DNA of 64,000 bases from Hydractinia symbiolongicarpus (GCF_029227915.1 NC_079888.1:24284001-24348000); one strand, 5' to 3'. Counted from the stretch's first letter, positions 10,871 to 24,448 are shown. Program-made: numbers and translations. Notes: generated by a model from the sequence alone, not told the origin.

Positions 10871-12650
10871 TCCCGAACGATTTTTTAAATTACTTTTCCA
10901 CCACGAAAACGCATGAGACTTGTAGTTTTTAAAAATGTTTTCATTTTTGATGAGACGCTGAATAAAAGAAGTTTAATCGCCGGCAAACGAAAACCAGCGA
11001 TTTTCCGTAAATCCTGGACTCGGCCCGTATAGTCAAAAGTATACAAGGAAAGTACCCAGGGAGTAAATTCATTTCCAGAACGATTTTTTAAATTATTTTT
11101 TCACCACTAAAACGCATAAAACTTATAGTTTTTAAAAATGTTTTCATTTTTGATGAGACGCTGAATAAAAGAAGTTTAATCGCCGGCAAACGAGAACCCG
11201 CGATTTCCCGTAAATCCCGGCTTGGCCCGTATAGTCAAAAGTATACAAAGAAAGTACCCAGGGAGTAAACTCATTTCCCGAACGATTTTTTTAATTATTT
11301 TTTCACCACTAAAACGCATGAGACTTGTAGTTTTCAAAAATGTTTTCATTTTTGATGAGACGCTGAATAAAAGCAGTTTAATCGCCGGCAAACGAAAACC
11401 TGCGATTTCCCTAAATCCCGGACTCGGCCCGTATAGTCAAAAGTATACAAAGAAAGTACCCAGGGAGTAAACTCATTTCCAGAACGATTTTTTAAATTAT
11501 TTTTTCACCACTAAAACGCATAAAACTTGTAGTTTTTAAAAATGTTTTCATTTTTGATGAGACGCTGAATAAAAGAAGTTTAATCGCCGGCAAACGAAAA
11601 CCCGCGATTTCCCGTAAATCCCGGCTTGGCCCGTATAGTCAAAAGTATACAAAGAAAGTACCAAGGGAGTAAACGCATTTCCCGAACGATTTTTTAAATT
11701 ATTTTTTCACCACTAAAACGCATGAGACTTGTAGTTTTCAAAATGTTTTCATTTTTGATGAGACGCTGAATAAAAGCAGTTTAATCGCCGGCAAACGAAA
11801 ACCTGCGATTTCCCTAAATCCCGGACTCGGCCCGTATAGTCAAAAGTATACAAAGAAAGTACCCAGGGAGTAAATTCATTTCCAGAACGATTTTTTAAAT
11901 TATTTTTTCACCACTAAAACGCATAAAACTTATAGTTTTTAAAAATGTTTTCATTTTTGATGAGACGCTGAATAAAAGAAGTTTAATCGCCGGCAAACGA
12001 AAACCCGCGATTTCCCGTAAATCCCGGGCTTGGCCCGTATAGTCAAAAGTATACAAAGAAAGTACCCAGGGAGTAAACTCATTTCCCGAACGATTGTTTA
12101 TATTATTTTTTTACCACTAAACGCATGAGACTTGTAGTTTTCAAAAAAATTTTCATATTTGATGGGACGCTGAATAAAAGAATTTTAATCGCCGGCAAAC
12201 GAAAACCTGCGATTTCTCGTAAATCCTGGACTCGGCCCGTATAGTCAAAAGTATACAAAGAAAGTACCCAGGGAGTAAACTCATTTCCAGAACGATTTTT
12301 TAAATTATTTTTTCACCACTAAAACGCATAAGACTTGTAGTTTTAAAAAATGTTTTCATTTTTGATGAGACGCTGAATAAAAGAAGTTTAATCGGCGGCA
12401 AACGAAAACCCGCGATTTCCCGTAAATTCCGGGCTTGGCTCCTATAGTCAAAAGTATACAAAGAAAGTACCCAGGGAGTAAACTCATTTCCCGAACGATT
12501 TTTTATATTATTTTTTTACCACTAAACGCATGAGACTTGTAGTTTTCAAAAATATTTTCATATTTGATGGGACGCTGAATAAAAGAATTTTAATAGCCGG
12601 CAAACGAAATCCCGCGTTTTCCCGTAAATCCGGGGCTTGGCCCGTATAGT
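10871..12650 (+). repeat. Zone-1-type island inside zone 2
   Basis: This stretch matches 1560-4148 rather than its neighbours. Rare markers acttttccac (1581 and 10892) and acaaggaaag (1731 and 11042) keep an offset of about 9311; taaattcat (2762 and 11871) has offset 9109; the V monomer and cggcggcaaa (3598/12099 and 3891/12393) have offset about 8501. Each drop in offset is a whole number of monomers (one, then three), matching local duplications present at 1-3.6 kb but absent here. All its monomers have caaaag before GTATAC until about 12.65 kb. Confidence 0.8.
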
Positions 12651-15075
12651 CGAATGTATACAAAGAAGGTACCCAGGGAGTAAACTCATTTCCCGAACGA
12701 TTTTTTAATTTTTTTTTTCACCACTAAAACGCATGAAACTTGTAGTTTTCAAAAATGTTTTCATTTTTGATGAGACGCTTAATGAAAGAGGTTTAATCGC
12801 CGGAAAACGAAAACCCGCGATTTCCCGTAAATCCCGGGCTTGGCCCGTATAGTCGAATGTATAAAAAGAAAGTACCCTGTTAGTAAACCCATTTCCAGAA
12901 CGATTTTTTAAATTATTTTTTCACCACTAAAACGCATAAGACTTGTAGTTTTTATGAATGTTTTCATTTTTGATGAGACGCTGAATAAAAGAAGTTTAAT
13001 CGCCGGCAAACGAAAACCCGCGAATTCCCGTAAATTCCGGCTTGGCCGGTATAGTCAAAAGTATACAAAGAAAGTACCCAGGGAGTAAACTCATTTCCCG
13101 AAGGATTTTTTAAATCATTTTTTCACCACTAAAACGCATGAGACTTGTAGTTTTCAAAAATGTTTTCATTTTTGATGAGACGCTGAATAAAAGAAGTTTA
13201 ATCGCCGGCAAACGAAAACCCGCGATTTCCCGTAAATCCCGGCTTGGCCCGTATAGTCAAAAGTATACAAAGAAAGTACCCAGGGAGTAAACTCATTTCC
13301 CGAACGATTTTTTAAATTATTTTTTCACCACTAAAACGCATGAGACTTGTAGTTTTCAAAAATGTTTTCATTTTTGATGAGACGCTGAATAAAAGCAGTT
13401 TAATCGCCGGAAAACGAAATCCGGCGTTTTCCCGTAAATCCTGGGCTTGGCCCATATAGTCAAAAGTATACAAAGAAAGTACCCAGGGAGTAAATTCATT
13501 TCCAGAACGATTTTTTAAATTATTTTTTCACCACTAAAACGCATAAAACTTATAGTTTTTAAAAATGTTTTCATTTTTGATGAGACGCTGAATAAAAGAA
13601 GTTTAATCGCCGGCAAACGAAAACCCGCGATTTCCCGTAAATCCCGGGCTTGGCCCGTATAGTCAAAAGTATACAAAGAAAGTACCCAGGGAGTAAACTC
13701 ATTTCCCGAACGATTGTTTATATTATTTTTTTACCACTAAACGCATGAGACTTGTAGTTTTCAAAAATTTTTTCATATTTGATGGGACGCTGAATAAAAG
13801 AATTTTAATCGCCGGCAAACGAAAACCTGCGATTTCCCTAAATCCCGGAATTGGCCCGTATAGTCAAAAGTATACAAAGAAAGTACCCAGGGAGTAAACT
13901 CATTTCCAGAACGATTTTTTAAATTATTTTTTCACCACTAAAACGCATAAGACTTGTAGTTTTAAAAAATGTTTTCATTTTTGATGAGACGCTGAATAAA
14001 AGAAGTTTAATCGGCGGCAAACGAAAACCCGCGATTTCCCGTAAATTCCGGGCTTGGCTCCTATAGTCAAAAGTATACAAAGAAAGTACCCAGGGAGTAA
14101 ACTCATTTCCCGAACGATTTTTTATATTATTTTTTTACCACTAAACGCATGAGACTTGTAGTTTTCAAAAATATTTTCATATTTGATGGGACGCTGAATA
14201 AAAGAATTTTAATAGCCGGCAAACGAAATCCCGCGTTTTCCCGTAAATCCGGGGCTTGGCCCGTATAGTCGAATGTATACAAAGAAAGTACCCAGGGAGT
14301 AAACTCATTTCCCGAACGATTTTTTAATTTTTTTTTTCACCACTAAAACGCATGAAACTTGTAGTTTTCAAAAATGTTTTCATTTTTGATGAGACGCTTA
14401 ATGAAAGAGGTTTAATCGCCGGAAAACGAAAACCCGCGATTTCCCGTAAATCCCGGGCTTGGCCCGTATAGTCGAATGTATAAAAAGAAAGTACCCTGTG
14501 AGTAAACCCATTTCCAGAACGATTTTTTAAATTATTTTTTCACCACTAAAACGCATAAGACTTGTAGTTTTTATGAATGTTTTCATTTTTGATGAGACGC
14601 TGAATAAAAGAAGTTTAATCGCCGGCAAACGAAAACCCGCGATTTCCCGTAAATTCCGGCTTGGCCGGTATAGTCAAAAGTATACAAAGAAAGTACCCAG
14701 GGAGTAAACTCATTTCCCGAAGGATTTTTTAAATCATTTTTTCACCACTAAAACGCATGAGACTTGTAGTTTTCAAAAATGTTTTCATTTTTGATGAGAC
14801 GCTGAATAAAAGAAGTTTAATCGCCGGCAAACGAAAACCCGCGATTTCCCGTAAATCCCGGCTTGGCCCGTATAGTCAAAAGTATACAAAGAAAGTACCC
14901 AGGGAGTAAACTCATTTCCCGAACGATTTTTTAAATTATTTTTTCACCACTAAAACGCATGAGACTTGTAGTTTTCAAAAATGTTTTCATTTTTGATGAG
15001 ACGCTGAATAAAAGCAGTTTAATCGCCGGAAAACGAAATCCAGCGTTTTCCCGTAAATCCTGGGCTTGGCCCATA
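11836..15075 (+). repeat. 8-monomer HOR (1620 bp), two adjacent copies
   Basis: Copies about 11836-13455 and 13456-15075. The rare cgattgttta occurs at 12091 and 13711 (1620 apart), V monomers at 12504/14123 and tttttatgaatg at 12946/14565 (1619 apart). The junction near 13455 joins cccatatagt to caaaag, while the end of copy 2 (15070) joins the same cccatatagt to cgaatg. That places the exchange within a few bases of this site. Confidence 0.9.
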
Positions 15076-18000
15076 TAGTCGAATGTATACAAAGAAAGTA
15101 CCCAGGGAGTAAACTCATTTCCCGAACGATTTTTTAAATTTTTTTTTCACCACTAAAACGCATGAGACTTGTAGTTTTCAAAAATGTTTTCATTTTTGAT
15201 GTGACGCTTAATGAAAGAGGTTTAATCGCCGGAAAACGAAAACCCGCGATTTCCCGTAAATCCCGGGCTTGGCCTGTATAGTCGAATGTATACAAAGAAA
15301 GTACCCTGTGAGAAAACTCATTTCCAGAACGATTTTTTTAATTATTTTTTCACCACTAAAACGCATAAGACTTGTAGTTTTTAAAAATGTTTTCATTTTT
15401 GATGAGACGTTTAATGAAAGAGGTTTAATCGCCGGAAAACGAAAACTCCCGATTTCCCGTAAATCCCGGGCTTGGCCCGTATAGTCGAATGTATAAAAAC
15501 AAAGTACCCTGTGAGTAAACCCATTTCCAGAACGATTTTTTAAATTATTTTTTCACCACTAAAACGCATAAGACTTGTAGTTTTTATGAATGTTTTCATT
15601 TTTGATGAGACGCTGAATAAAAGAAGTTTAATCGCCGGCAAACGAAAACCCGCGATTTCCCGTAAATTCCGGCTTGGCCGGTATAGTCAAAAGTATACAA
15701 AGAAAGTACCCAGGGAGTAAACTCATTTCCCGAAGGATTTTTTAAATCATTTTTTCACCACTAAAACGCATGAGACTTGTAGTTTTCAAAAATGTTTTCA
15801 TTTTTGATGAGACGCTAAATAAAAGAAGTTTAATCGCCGGCAAACGAAAACCCGCGATTTCCCGTAAATCCCGGCTTGGCCGGTATAGTCAAAAGTATAC
15901 AAAGAAAGTACCCAGGGAGTAAACTCATTTCCCGAACGATTTTTTAAATTATTTTTTCACCACTAAAACGCATGAGACTTGTAGTTTTCAAAAATGTTTT
16001 CATTTTTGATGAGACGCTGAATAAAAGCAGTTTAATCGCCGGAAAACGAAATCCGGCGTTTTCCCGTAAATCCGGGGCTTGGCCCGTATAGTCGAATGTA
16101 TACAAAGAAAGTACCCAGGGAGTAAACTCATTTTCCGAACGATTTTTTAAATTTTTTTTTCACCACTAAAACGCATGAGACTTGTAGTTTTCAAAAATGT
16201 TTTCATTTTTGATGAGACGCTGAATAAAAGAAGTTTAATCGGCGGCAAACGAAAACCCGCGATTTCCCGTAAATTCCGGGCTTGGCCCCTATAGTCAAAA
16301 GTATACAAAGAAAGTACCCAGGGAGTAAACTCATTTCCCGAACGATTTTTTATATTATTTTTTTACCACTAAACGCATGAGACTTGTAGTTTTCAAAAAT
16401 ATTTTCATATTTGATGGGACGCTGAATAAAAGAATTTTAATAGCCGGCAAACGAAGTCCCGCGTTTTCCCGTAAATCCGGGGCTTGGCCCGTATAGTCGA
16501 ATGTATACAAAGAAAGTACCCAGGGAGTAAACTCATTTCCCGAACGATTTTTTAAATTTTTTTTTCACCACTAAAACGCATGAAACTTGTAGTTTTCAAA
16601 AATGTTTTCATTTTTGATGAGACGCTTAATGAAAGAGGTTTAATCGCCGAAAAACGAAAACCCGCGATTTCCCGTAAATCCCGGGCTTGGCCCGTATAGT
16701 CGAATGTATACAAAGAAAGTACCCTGTGAGAAAACTCATTTCCAGAACGATTTTTTTAATTATTTTTTCACCACTAAAACGCATAAGACTTGTAGTTTTT
16801 AAAAATGTTTTCATTTTTGATGAGACGCTGAATAAAAGCAGTTTAATCGCCGGCAAACGAAAATCCGCGATTTCCCGAAAATCCCGGACTCGGCCGTATA
16901 GTCAAAAGTATACAAAGAAAGTACCCAGGGAGTAAACTCATTTCCCGAACGATTTTTTAAATTATTTTTTCACCACTAAAACGCATGAGACTTGTAGTTG
17001 TCAAAAATGCTTTCATTTTTGATGAGACGTTTAATGAAAGAGGTTTAATCGCCGGAAAACGAAAACTCCCGATTTCCCGTAAATCCCGGGCTTGGCCCGT
17101 ATAGTCGAATGTATAAAAAGAAAGTACCCTGTGAGTAAACCCATTTCCAGAACGATTTTTTAAATTATTTTTTCACCACTAAAACGCATAAGACTTGTAG
17201 TTTTTATGAATGTTTTCATTTTTGATGAGACGCTGAATAAAAGAAGTTTAATCGCCGGCAAACGAAAACCCGCGATTTCCCGTAAATTCCGGCTTGGCCG
17301 GTATAGTCAAAAGTATACAAAGAAAGTACCCAGGGAGTAAACTCATTTCCCGAAGGATTTTTTAAATCATTTTTTCACCACTAAAACGCATGAGACTTGT
17401 AGTTTTCAAAAATGTTTTTATTTTTGATGAGACGCTGAATAAAAGCAGTTTAATCGCCGGAAAACGAAATCCGGCGTTTTCCCGTAAATCCGGGGCTTGG
17501 CCCGTATAGTCGAATGTATACAAAGAAAGTACCCAGGGAGTAAACTCATTTCCCGAACGATTTTTTAAATTTTTTTTTCACCACCAAAACGCATGAGACT
17601 TGTAGTTTTCAAAAATGTTTTCATTTTTGATGAGACGCTTAATGAAAGAGGTTTAATCGCCGGAAAACGAAAACCCGCGATTTCCCGTAAATCCCGGGCT
17701 TGGCCCGTATAGTCGAATGTATACAAAGAAAGTACCCTGTGATTAAACTCATTTCCAGAAGGTTTTTTTAAATTATTTTTTCACCACTAAAACGCATAAG
17801 ACTTGTAGGTTTTAAAAATGTTTTCATTTTTGATGAGACGCTGAATAAAAGCAGTTTAATTGCCGGCAAACGAAAACCTACGATTTCCCTAAATCCCGGA
17901 CTCGGCCCGTATAGTCAAAAGTATACAAAGAAAGTACCCAGGGAGTAAACTCATTTCCAGATCGATTTTTTAAATTATTTTTTCACCACTAAAACGCATA
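15076..18000 (+). repeat. Zone-2 satellite with partial 8-monomer repeat
   Basis: About 15400-15815 recurs at 17020-17435 (offset 1620; tttttatgaatg at 15578 and 17198). At about 15390-15400 a monomer switches from the tttttaaaaatg type into the gacgtttaatg type, a probable exchange point. A V monomer begins at 16351. The 16626-16935 segment matches 10554-10863 (offset 6072, 30 monomers). Confidence 0.7.
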
Positions 18001-19081
18001 AAACTTGTAGTTTTTAAAAATGTTTTTATTTTTAATGAGACGCTGAATAAAAGAAGTTTAATCGCCGGCAAACGAAAACCCGCGATTTCCCGTAAATCCC
18101 GGGCTTTGCCCGTATAGTCAAAAGTATACAAAGAAAGTACCCAGGGAATAAACTCATTTCCCGAACCATTTTTTATATTATTTTTTTACCACTAAATGCA
18201 TGAGACTTGTAGTTTTCAAAAATATTTTCATATTTGATGGGACGCTGAATAAAAGAAGTTTAATCGCCGGCAAACAAAAATCCGCGATTTCCCGTAAATC
18301 CCGGGCTCCGCCCGTATAGTCAAAAGTATACAAAGAAAGTACTCAGGTAGTAAACTCATTTCCCGAACGATTTTTTAAATTTCTTTTTCACCACTAAAAC
18401 GCATGAGACTTGTAGTTTTTAAAAATGTTTTCATTTTTGATGAGACGCTGAATAAAAGCAGTTTAATCGCCGGCAAACGAAAAGCCGCGATTTCCCGTAA
18501 ATCCCGGGCTTGGCACATATAGTCGAATGTATACAAAGAAAGTACCCTGTGAGTAAACTCATTTCCAGAACGATTTTTTAAATTTTTTTTTCACCACTAA
18601 AACGCATAAGACTTGTAGATTTTAAAAATGTTTTCATTTTTGATGAGACGCTGAATAAAAAAAATTTAATCGCCGGCAAACGAAAACCCGCGATTTCCCG
18701 TAAATCCCGGCTTGGCCCGTATAGTCAAAAGTATACAAAGAAAGTACCCAGGGAGTAAACTCATTTCCCGAACGATTTTTTAAATTATTTTTTCACCACT
18801 AAAACGCATGTGACTTGTAGTTTTCAAAAATGATTTCATTTTTGATGAGACGCTGAATAAAAGCAGTTTAATCGCCGACAAACGAAAACCTGCGATTTCC
18901 CTAAATCCCGGACTCGGCCCGTATAGTCAAAAGTATACAAAGAAAGTACCCAGGAAGTAAACTCATTTCCAGAACGATTTTTTAAATTATTTTTTCACCA
19001 CTAAAACACATGAGACTTGTAGTTTTTAAAACTGTTTTCATTTTTGATGAGACGCTGAATAAAAGAAGTTTAATCGCCGGC
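18000..19081 (+). repeat. Satellite stretch without a clear local HOR
   Basis: About five monomers of mixed type, including a V monomer at 18174 with a changed start (gaaccatttttt). The unit at about 18.66 kb has gctgaataaaaaaaattt. I see no duplication of this exact order nearby and no non-satellite sequence. Confidence 0.7.
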
Positions 19082-19882
19082 AAACGAAAACCCGCGATTT
19101 CCCGTAAATTCCGGGCTTGGCCCCTATAGTCAAAATTATACAAAGAAAGTACCCAGGGAGTAAACTCATTTCCCGAACGATTTTTTAAATTATTTTTTCA
19201 CCACTAAAACGCATAAGACTTTTTTTAAAAATGTTTTCATTTTTGATGAGACGCTGAATAAAAGCAGTTTAATCGCCGGCAAACGAAAATCCGCGATTTC
19301 CCGTAAATCCCGGACTCGGCCGTATAGTCAAAAGTATACAAAGAAAGTACCCAGGGAGTAAACTCAATTCCCGAACGATTTTTTAAATTATTTTTTCACC
19401 ACTAAAACGCATGAGACTTGTAGCTGTCAAAAATGTTTTCATTTTTGATGAGACTCTTAATGAAAGAGGTTTAATCGCCGGCAAACGAAAACCCGCGATT
19501 TCCCGTAAATTCCGGGCTTGGCCCCTATAGTCAAAATTATACAAAGAAAGTACCCAGGGAGTAAACTCATTTCCCGAACGATTTTTTAAATTATTTTTTC
19601 ACCACTAAAACGCATAAGACTTTTTTTAAAAATGTTTTCATTTTTGATGAGACGCTGAATAAAAGCAGTTTAATCGCCGGCAAACGAAAATCCGCGATTT
19701 CCCGTAAATCCCGGACTCGGCCGTATAGTCAAAAGTATACAAAGAAAGTACCCAGGGAGTAAACTCAATTCCCGAACGATTTTTTAAATTATTTTTTCAC
19801 CACTAAAACGCATGAGACTTGTAGCTGTCAAAAATGTTTTCATTTTTGATGAGACTCTTAATGAAAGAGGTTTAATCGCCGG
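19081..19882 (+). repeat. 2-monomer HOR (401 bp), two copies
   Basis: Copies 19081-19481 and 19482-19882 appear almost identical. Both carry a 4-bp loss (gactttttttaaaaatg instead of gacttgtagtttttaaaaatg; near 19215 and 19616), the caaaattatac variant, and tagctgtc. The indels make this unit shorter than two standard monomers. Sharing the same rare deletion shows recent tandem duplication rather than independent mutation. Confidence 0.9.
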
Positions 19883-21590
19883 CAAACGAAATCCCGCGTT
19901 TTCCCGTAAATCCGGGGCTTGGCCCGTATAGTCGAATGTATACAAAGAAAGTACCCAGGGAGTAAACTCATTTCCCAAACGATTTTTTAAATTTTTTTTT
20001 CACCAGTAAAACGCATGAGACTTGTAGTTTTCAAAAATGTTTTCATTTTTAATTAGACGCTTAATCAAAGAGGTTTAATCGCCGGAAAACGAAAACCTGC
20101 GATTTCCTGTAAATCCCGGGCTTGGTCCGTATATTCGAATGTATACAAAGAAAGTACCCTGTGAGTAAACTCATTTCCAGAACGATTTTTTAAATTATTT
20201 TTTCACCACTAAAACGCATAAGACTTGCAGGTTTTAAAAATGTTTTCATTTTTGATGAGACGCTGAATAAAAGAAGTTTAATCGCCGGCAAACGAAAACC
20301 CGCGATTTCCCGTAAATCCCGGCTTGGCCCGTATAGTCAAAAGTATACAAAGAAAGTACCCAGGGAGCAAACTCATTTCCCGAGCGATTTCTTAAATTAT
20401 ATTTTCACCACTAAAACGCATGAGACTTGTAGTTTTCAAAAATGTTTTCATTTTTGATGAAACGCTGAATAAAAGAAGTTTAATCGCCAGCAAACGAAAA
20501 CCCGCGATTTCCCGTAAATCCCGGGCTTGGCACGTATAGTCGAATGTATACAAAGAAAGTACCCTGTGAGTAAACCCATTTCCAGAACGATTTTTTAAAT
20601 TATTTTTTCACCACTAAAGCCCATGAGACTTGTAGTTTTTAAAAATGTTTTCATTTTTGATGAGACGCTGAATAAAAGCAGTTTAATCGCCGGCAAACGA
20701 AAACCTGCGATTTCCCTAAATCCCGGACTCGGCCCGTATAGTCAAAAGTATACAAAGAAAGTACCCAGGGAGTAGACTCATTTCCAGATCGATTTTTTAA
20801 ATTGTTTTTCACCACTAAAACGCATGAGACTTGTAGTTTTCAAAAATGTTTTCATTTTTGATGAGACGCTTAATAAAAGAAGTTTAATCGCCGGCAAACG
20901 AAAACCCGCGATTTCCCGTAAATCCCGGCTTGGCCCGTATAGTCAAAAGTATACAAAGAAAGTACCCAGGGAGTAAACTCATTTCCCGAACGATTTTTTT
21001 AATTAGTTTTTCACCACTAAAACGTATGAGACTTGTAGTTTTCAAAAATGTTTTCATTTTTGATGAGACGCTGAATAAAAGCAGTTTAATCGTCGGCAAA
21101 CGAAAACCTGCGATTTCCCGTAAATCCCGGGCTTGGCACGTATAGTCGAATGTATACAAAGAAAGTACCCTGTGAGTAAACTCATTTCCAGAACGATTTT
21201 TTAAATTATTTTTTCACCACTAAAGCCCATGAGACTTGTATTTTTTAAAAATGTTTTCATTTTTGATGAGACGCTGAATAAAAGCAGTTTAATCGCCGGC
21301 AAACGAAAACCCGCGATTTGCCGTAAATCCCGGCTTGGCACATATAGTCGAATGTATACAAAGAAAGTACCCTGTGAGTAAACTCATTTCCAGAACGATT
21401 TTTTAAATTATTTTTTCACCACTAAAACGCATAAGACTTGTAGTTTTTTAAAATGTTTTCATTTTTGATGAGACGCTGAATAAAAAAAGTTTAATCGCCG
21501 GCAAACGAAAACCCGCGATTTCCCGTAAATCCCGGCTTGGCCCGTATAGTCAAAAGTATACAAAGAAAGTACCCAGGGAGTAAACTCATT
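19883..21590 (+). repeat. Satellite stretch with aagcccatgag monomers
   Basis: Ordinary monomers plus two with AAGCCCATGAG in place of AAACGCATGAG (near 20617 and 21225). This marker later recurs near 29.1, 30.3, 31.1, 32.8, 44.9, 45.5, 50.8, 51.4, 60.5 and 62.5 kb. A monomer with ccagatcgatt (20784) is the older relative of the pair at 21794 and 22198. Confidence 0.7.
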
Positions 21591-22397
21591 TCCCGAACGA
21601 TTTTTTAAATTATTTTTTCACCACTAAAACGCATGAGACTTGTAGTTTTCAAAAATGTTTTCATTTTTGATGAGACGCTGAATAAAAGCAGTTTAATCGC
21701 CGGCAAACGAAAACCTGCGATTTCCCTAAATCCCGGACTCGGCCCGTATAGTCAAAAGTATACAAAGAAAGTACCCAGGGAGTAAACTCATTTCCAGATC
21801 GATTTTTTAAATTATTTTTTCACCACTAAAACGCATGAGACTTGTAGTTTTCAAAAATGTTTTCAATTTTGATGAGACGCATAATAAAAGAAGTTTAAAC
21901 GCCGGCAAACGAAAACCCGCGATTTCCCGTAAATCCCGGCTTGGCCCGTATAGTCAAAAGTATACAAAGAAAGTACCCAAGGAGTAAACTCATTTCCCGA
22001 ACGATTTTTTAAATTATTTTTTCACCACTAAAACGCATGAGACTTGTAGTTTTCAAAAATGTTTTCATTTTTCATGAGACGCTCAATAAAAGCAGTTTAA
22101 TCGCCGGCAAACGAAAACCTGCGATTTCCCTAAATCCCGGACTCGGCCCGTATAGTCAAAAGTATACAAAGAAAGTACCCAGGGAGTAAACTCATTTCCA
22201 GATCGATTTTTTAAATTATTTTTTCACCACTAAAACGCATGAGACTTGTAGTTTTCAAAAATGTTTTCATTTTTGATGAGACGCTTAATAAAAGAAGTTT
22301 AATTGCCGGCAAACGAAAACCCGCGATTTCCCGTAAATCCCAGCTTGGCCCGTATAGTCAAAATTATACAAAGAAAGTACCCAGGGAGTAAACTCAT
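21590..22397 (+). repeat. 2-monomer HOR (404 bp), two copies
   Basis: About 21590-21993 and 21994-22397. The marker ccagatcgatt is at 21794 and 22198. The copies differ at a few bases (for example ttttcaattttg versus ttttcatttttg, and gcataataaaag versus gcttaataaaag), so this duplication looks older than the ones at 19.1 and 23.4 kb. Confidence 0.8.
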
Positions 22398-23437
22398 TTC
22401 CCGAACGATTTTTTAAATTATTTTTTCACCACTAAAACGCATGAGACTTGTAGTTTTCAAAAATGTTTTCATTTTTGATGAGACGCTGAATAAAAGCAGT
22501 TTAATCGCCGGCAAACGAAAACCCGCGATTTCCCGTAAATCCCGGGCTTGGCACATATAGTCGAATGTATACAAAGAAAGTACCCTGTGAGTAAACTCAT
22601 TTCCAGAACGATTTTTTAAATTATTTTTTCACCACTAAAACGCATAAGACTTGTAGTTTTTAAAAATGTTTTCATTTTTGATGAGACGCTGAATAAAAAA
22701 AGTTTAATCGCCGGCAAACGAAAACCCGCGATTTCCCGTAAATCCCGGCTTGGCCCGTATAGTCAAAAGTATACAAAGAAAGTACCCAGGGAGTAAATTC
22801 ATTTCCCGAACGATTTTTTAAATTATTTTTTCACCACTAAAACGCATGAGACTTTTAGTTTTTAAAAATGTTTTCATTTTTGATGAGACGCTGAATAAAA
22901 GCAGTTTAATCGCCGGCAAACGAAAACCTGCGATTTCCCTAAATCCCGGACTCGGCCCGTATAGTCAAAAGTATACAAAGAAAGTACCCAGGAAGTAAAC
23001 TCATTTCCAGAACGATTTTTTAAATTATTTTTTCACCACTAAAACGCATGAGACTTGTAGTTTTTAAAAATGTTTTCATTTTTGATGAGACGCTGAATAA
23101 AAGAAGTTTAATCGCCGGCAAACGAAAACCCGCGATTTCCCGTAAATTCCGGGCTTGGCCCCTATAGTCAAAAGTATAAAAAGAAAGTACCCAGGGAGTA
23201 AACTCATTTCCCGAACGATTTTTTATATTATTTTTTTACCACTAAACGCATGAGACTTGTAGTTTTCAAAAACATTTTCATATTTGATGGGACGCTGAAT
23301 AAAAGAATTTTAATCGCCGGCAAACGAAAATCCGCGATTTCCCGTAAATCCCGGACTCGGCCCGTATAGTCAAAAGTATACAAAGAAAGTACCCAGGGAG
23401 TAAACTCATTTCCCGAACGATTTTTTAAATTATTTTT
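22398..23437 (+). repeat. Satellite stretch of mixed monomers
   Basis: About five monomers: cgaatg/ccctgtgag and caaaag/cccaggg types alternate, with a V monomer from 23224. Order resembles 38.1-38.8 kb and 41.8-42.4 kb (ccctaaat monomer, then cccctatag monomer, then V monomer), which suggests a shared ancestral order. No other sequence is present. Confidence 0.65.
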
Positions 23438-23843
23438 TCACCACTAAAACGCATGAGACTTGTAGTTGTCAAAAATGTTTTCATTTTTGATAAGACGCTT
23501 AATGAGAGAGGTTTAATCGCAGGCAAACGAAATCCCGCGTTTTCCCGTAAATCCGGGGCTTGGCCCGCATAGTCGAATGTATACAAAGAAAGTACCCAGG
23601 GAGTAAACACATTTCCTGAACGATTTTTTAAATTTTTTTTTCACCACTAAAACGCATGAGACTTGTAGTTGTCAAAAATGTTTTCATTTTTGATAAGACG
23701 CTTAATGAGAGAGGTTTAATCGCAGGCAAACGAAATCCCGCGTTTTCCCGTAAATCCGGGGCTTGGCCCGCATAGTCGAATGTATACAAAGAAAGTACCC
23801 AGGGAGTAAACACATTTCCTGAACGATTTTTTAAATTTTTTTT
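23438..23843 (+). repeat. Single-monomer tandem duplication (203 bp), apparently identical
   Basis: Two neighbouring monomers share gataagacgc, gagagagg, cgcaggcaaa, cccgcatag, taaacacattt and tcctgaacg, and I see no difference between them by eye. Several of these variants are not seen together elsewhere. Either a very recent duplication or an assembly duplicate. Confidence 0.88.
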
Positions 23844-24044
23844 TCACCACTAAAACGCATGAGACTTGTAGTTTTCAAAAATGTTTTCATTTTTGATGAG
23901 ACGCTTAATGAAAGAGGTTTAATCGCCGGAAAAAGAAAACCCGCGATTTCCCGTAAATCCCGGGCTTGGCCCGTATAGTCGAATGTATACAAAGAAAGTA
24001 CCCTGTGAGTAAACTCATTTCCAGAACGATTTTTTAAATTATTT

Positions 24045-24448
24045 TTTCATCACTAAAACGCATAAGACTTGTAGTTTTTAAAAATGTTTTCATTTTTGAT
24101 GAGACGCTGAATAAAAGCAGTTTAATCGCCGGCAAACGAAAATCCGCGATTTCCCGTAAATCCCGGACTCGGCCGTATAGTCAAAAGTATACAAAGAAAG
24201 TACCCAGGAAGTAAACTCAATTCCCGAACGATTTTTTAAATTATTTTTTCATCACTAAAACGCATAAGACTTGTAGTTTTTAAAAATGTTTTCATTTTTG
24301 ATGAGACGCTGAATAAAAGCAGTTTAATCGCCGGCAAACGAAAATCCGCGATTTCCCGTAAATCCCGGACTCGGCCGTATAGTCAAAAGTATACAAAGAA
24401 AGTACCCAGGAAGTAAACTCAATTCCCGAACGATTTTTTAAATTATTT
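24045..24448 (+). repeat. Single-monomer tandem duplication (202 bp), apparently identical
   Basis: Both copies start with ttcatcact (24046 and 24248, in place of ttcaccact) and carry cccaggaagt and actcaattccc. I see no differences across the 202 bp. Confidence 0.88.
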
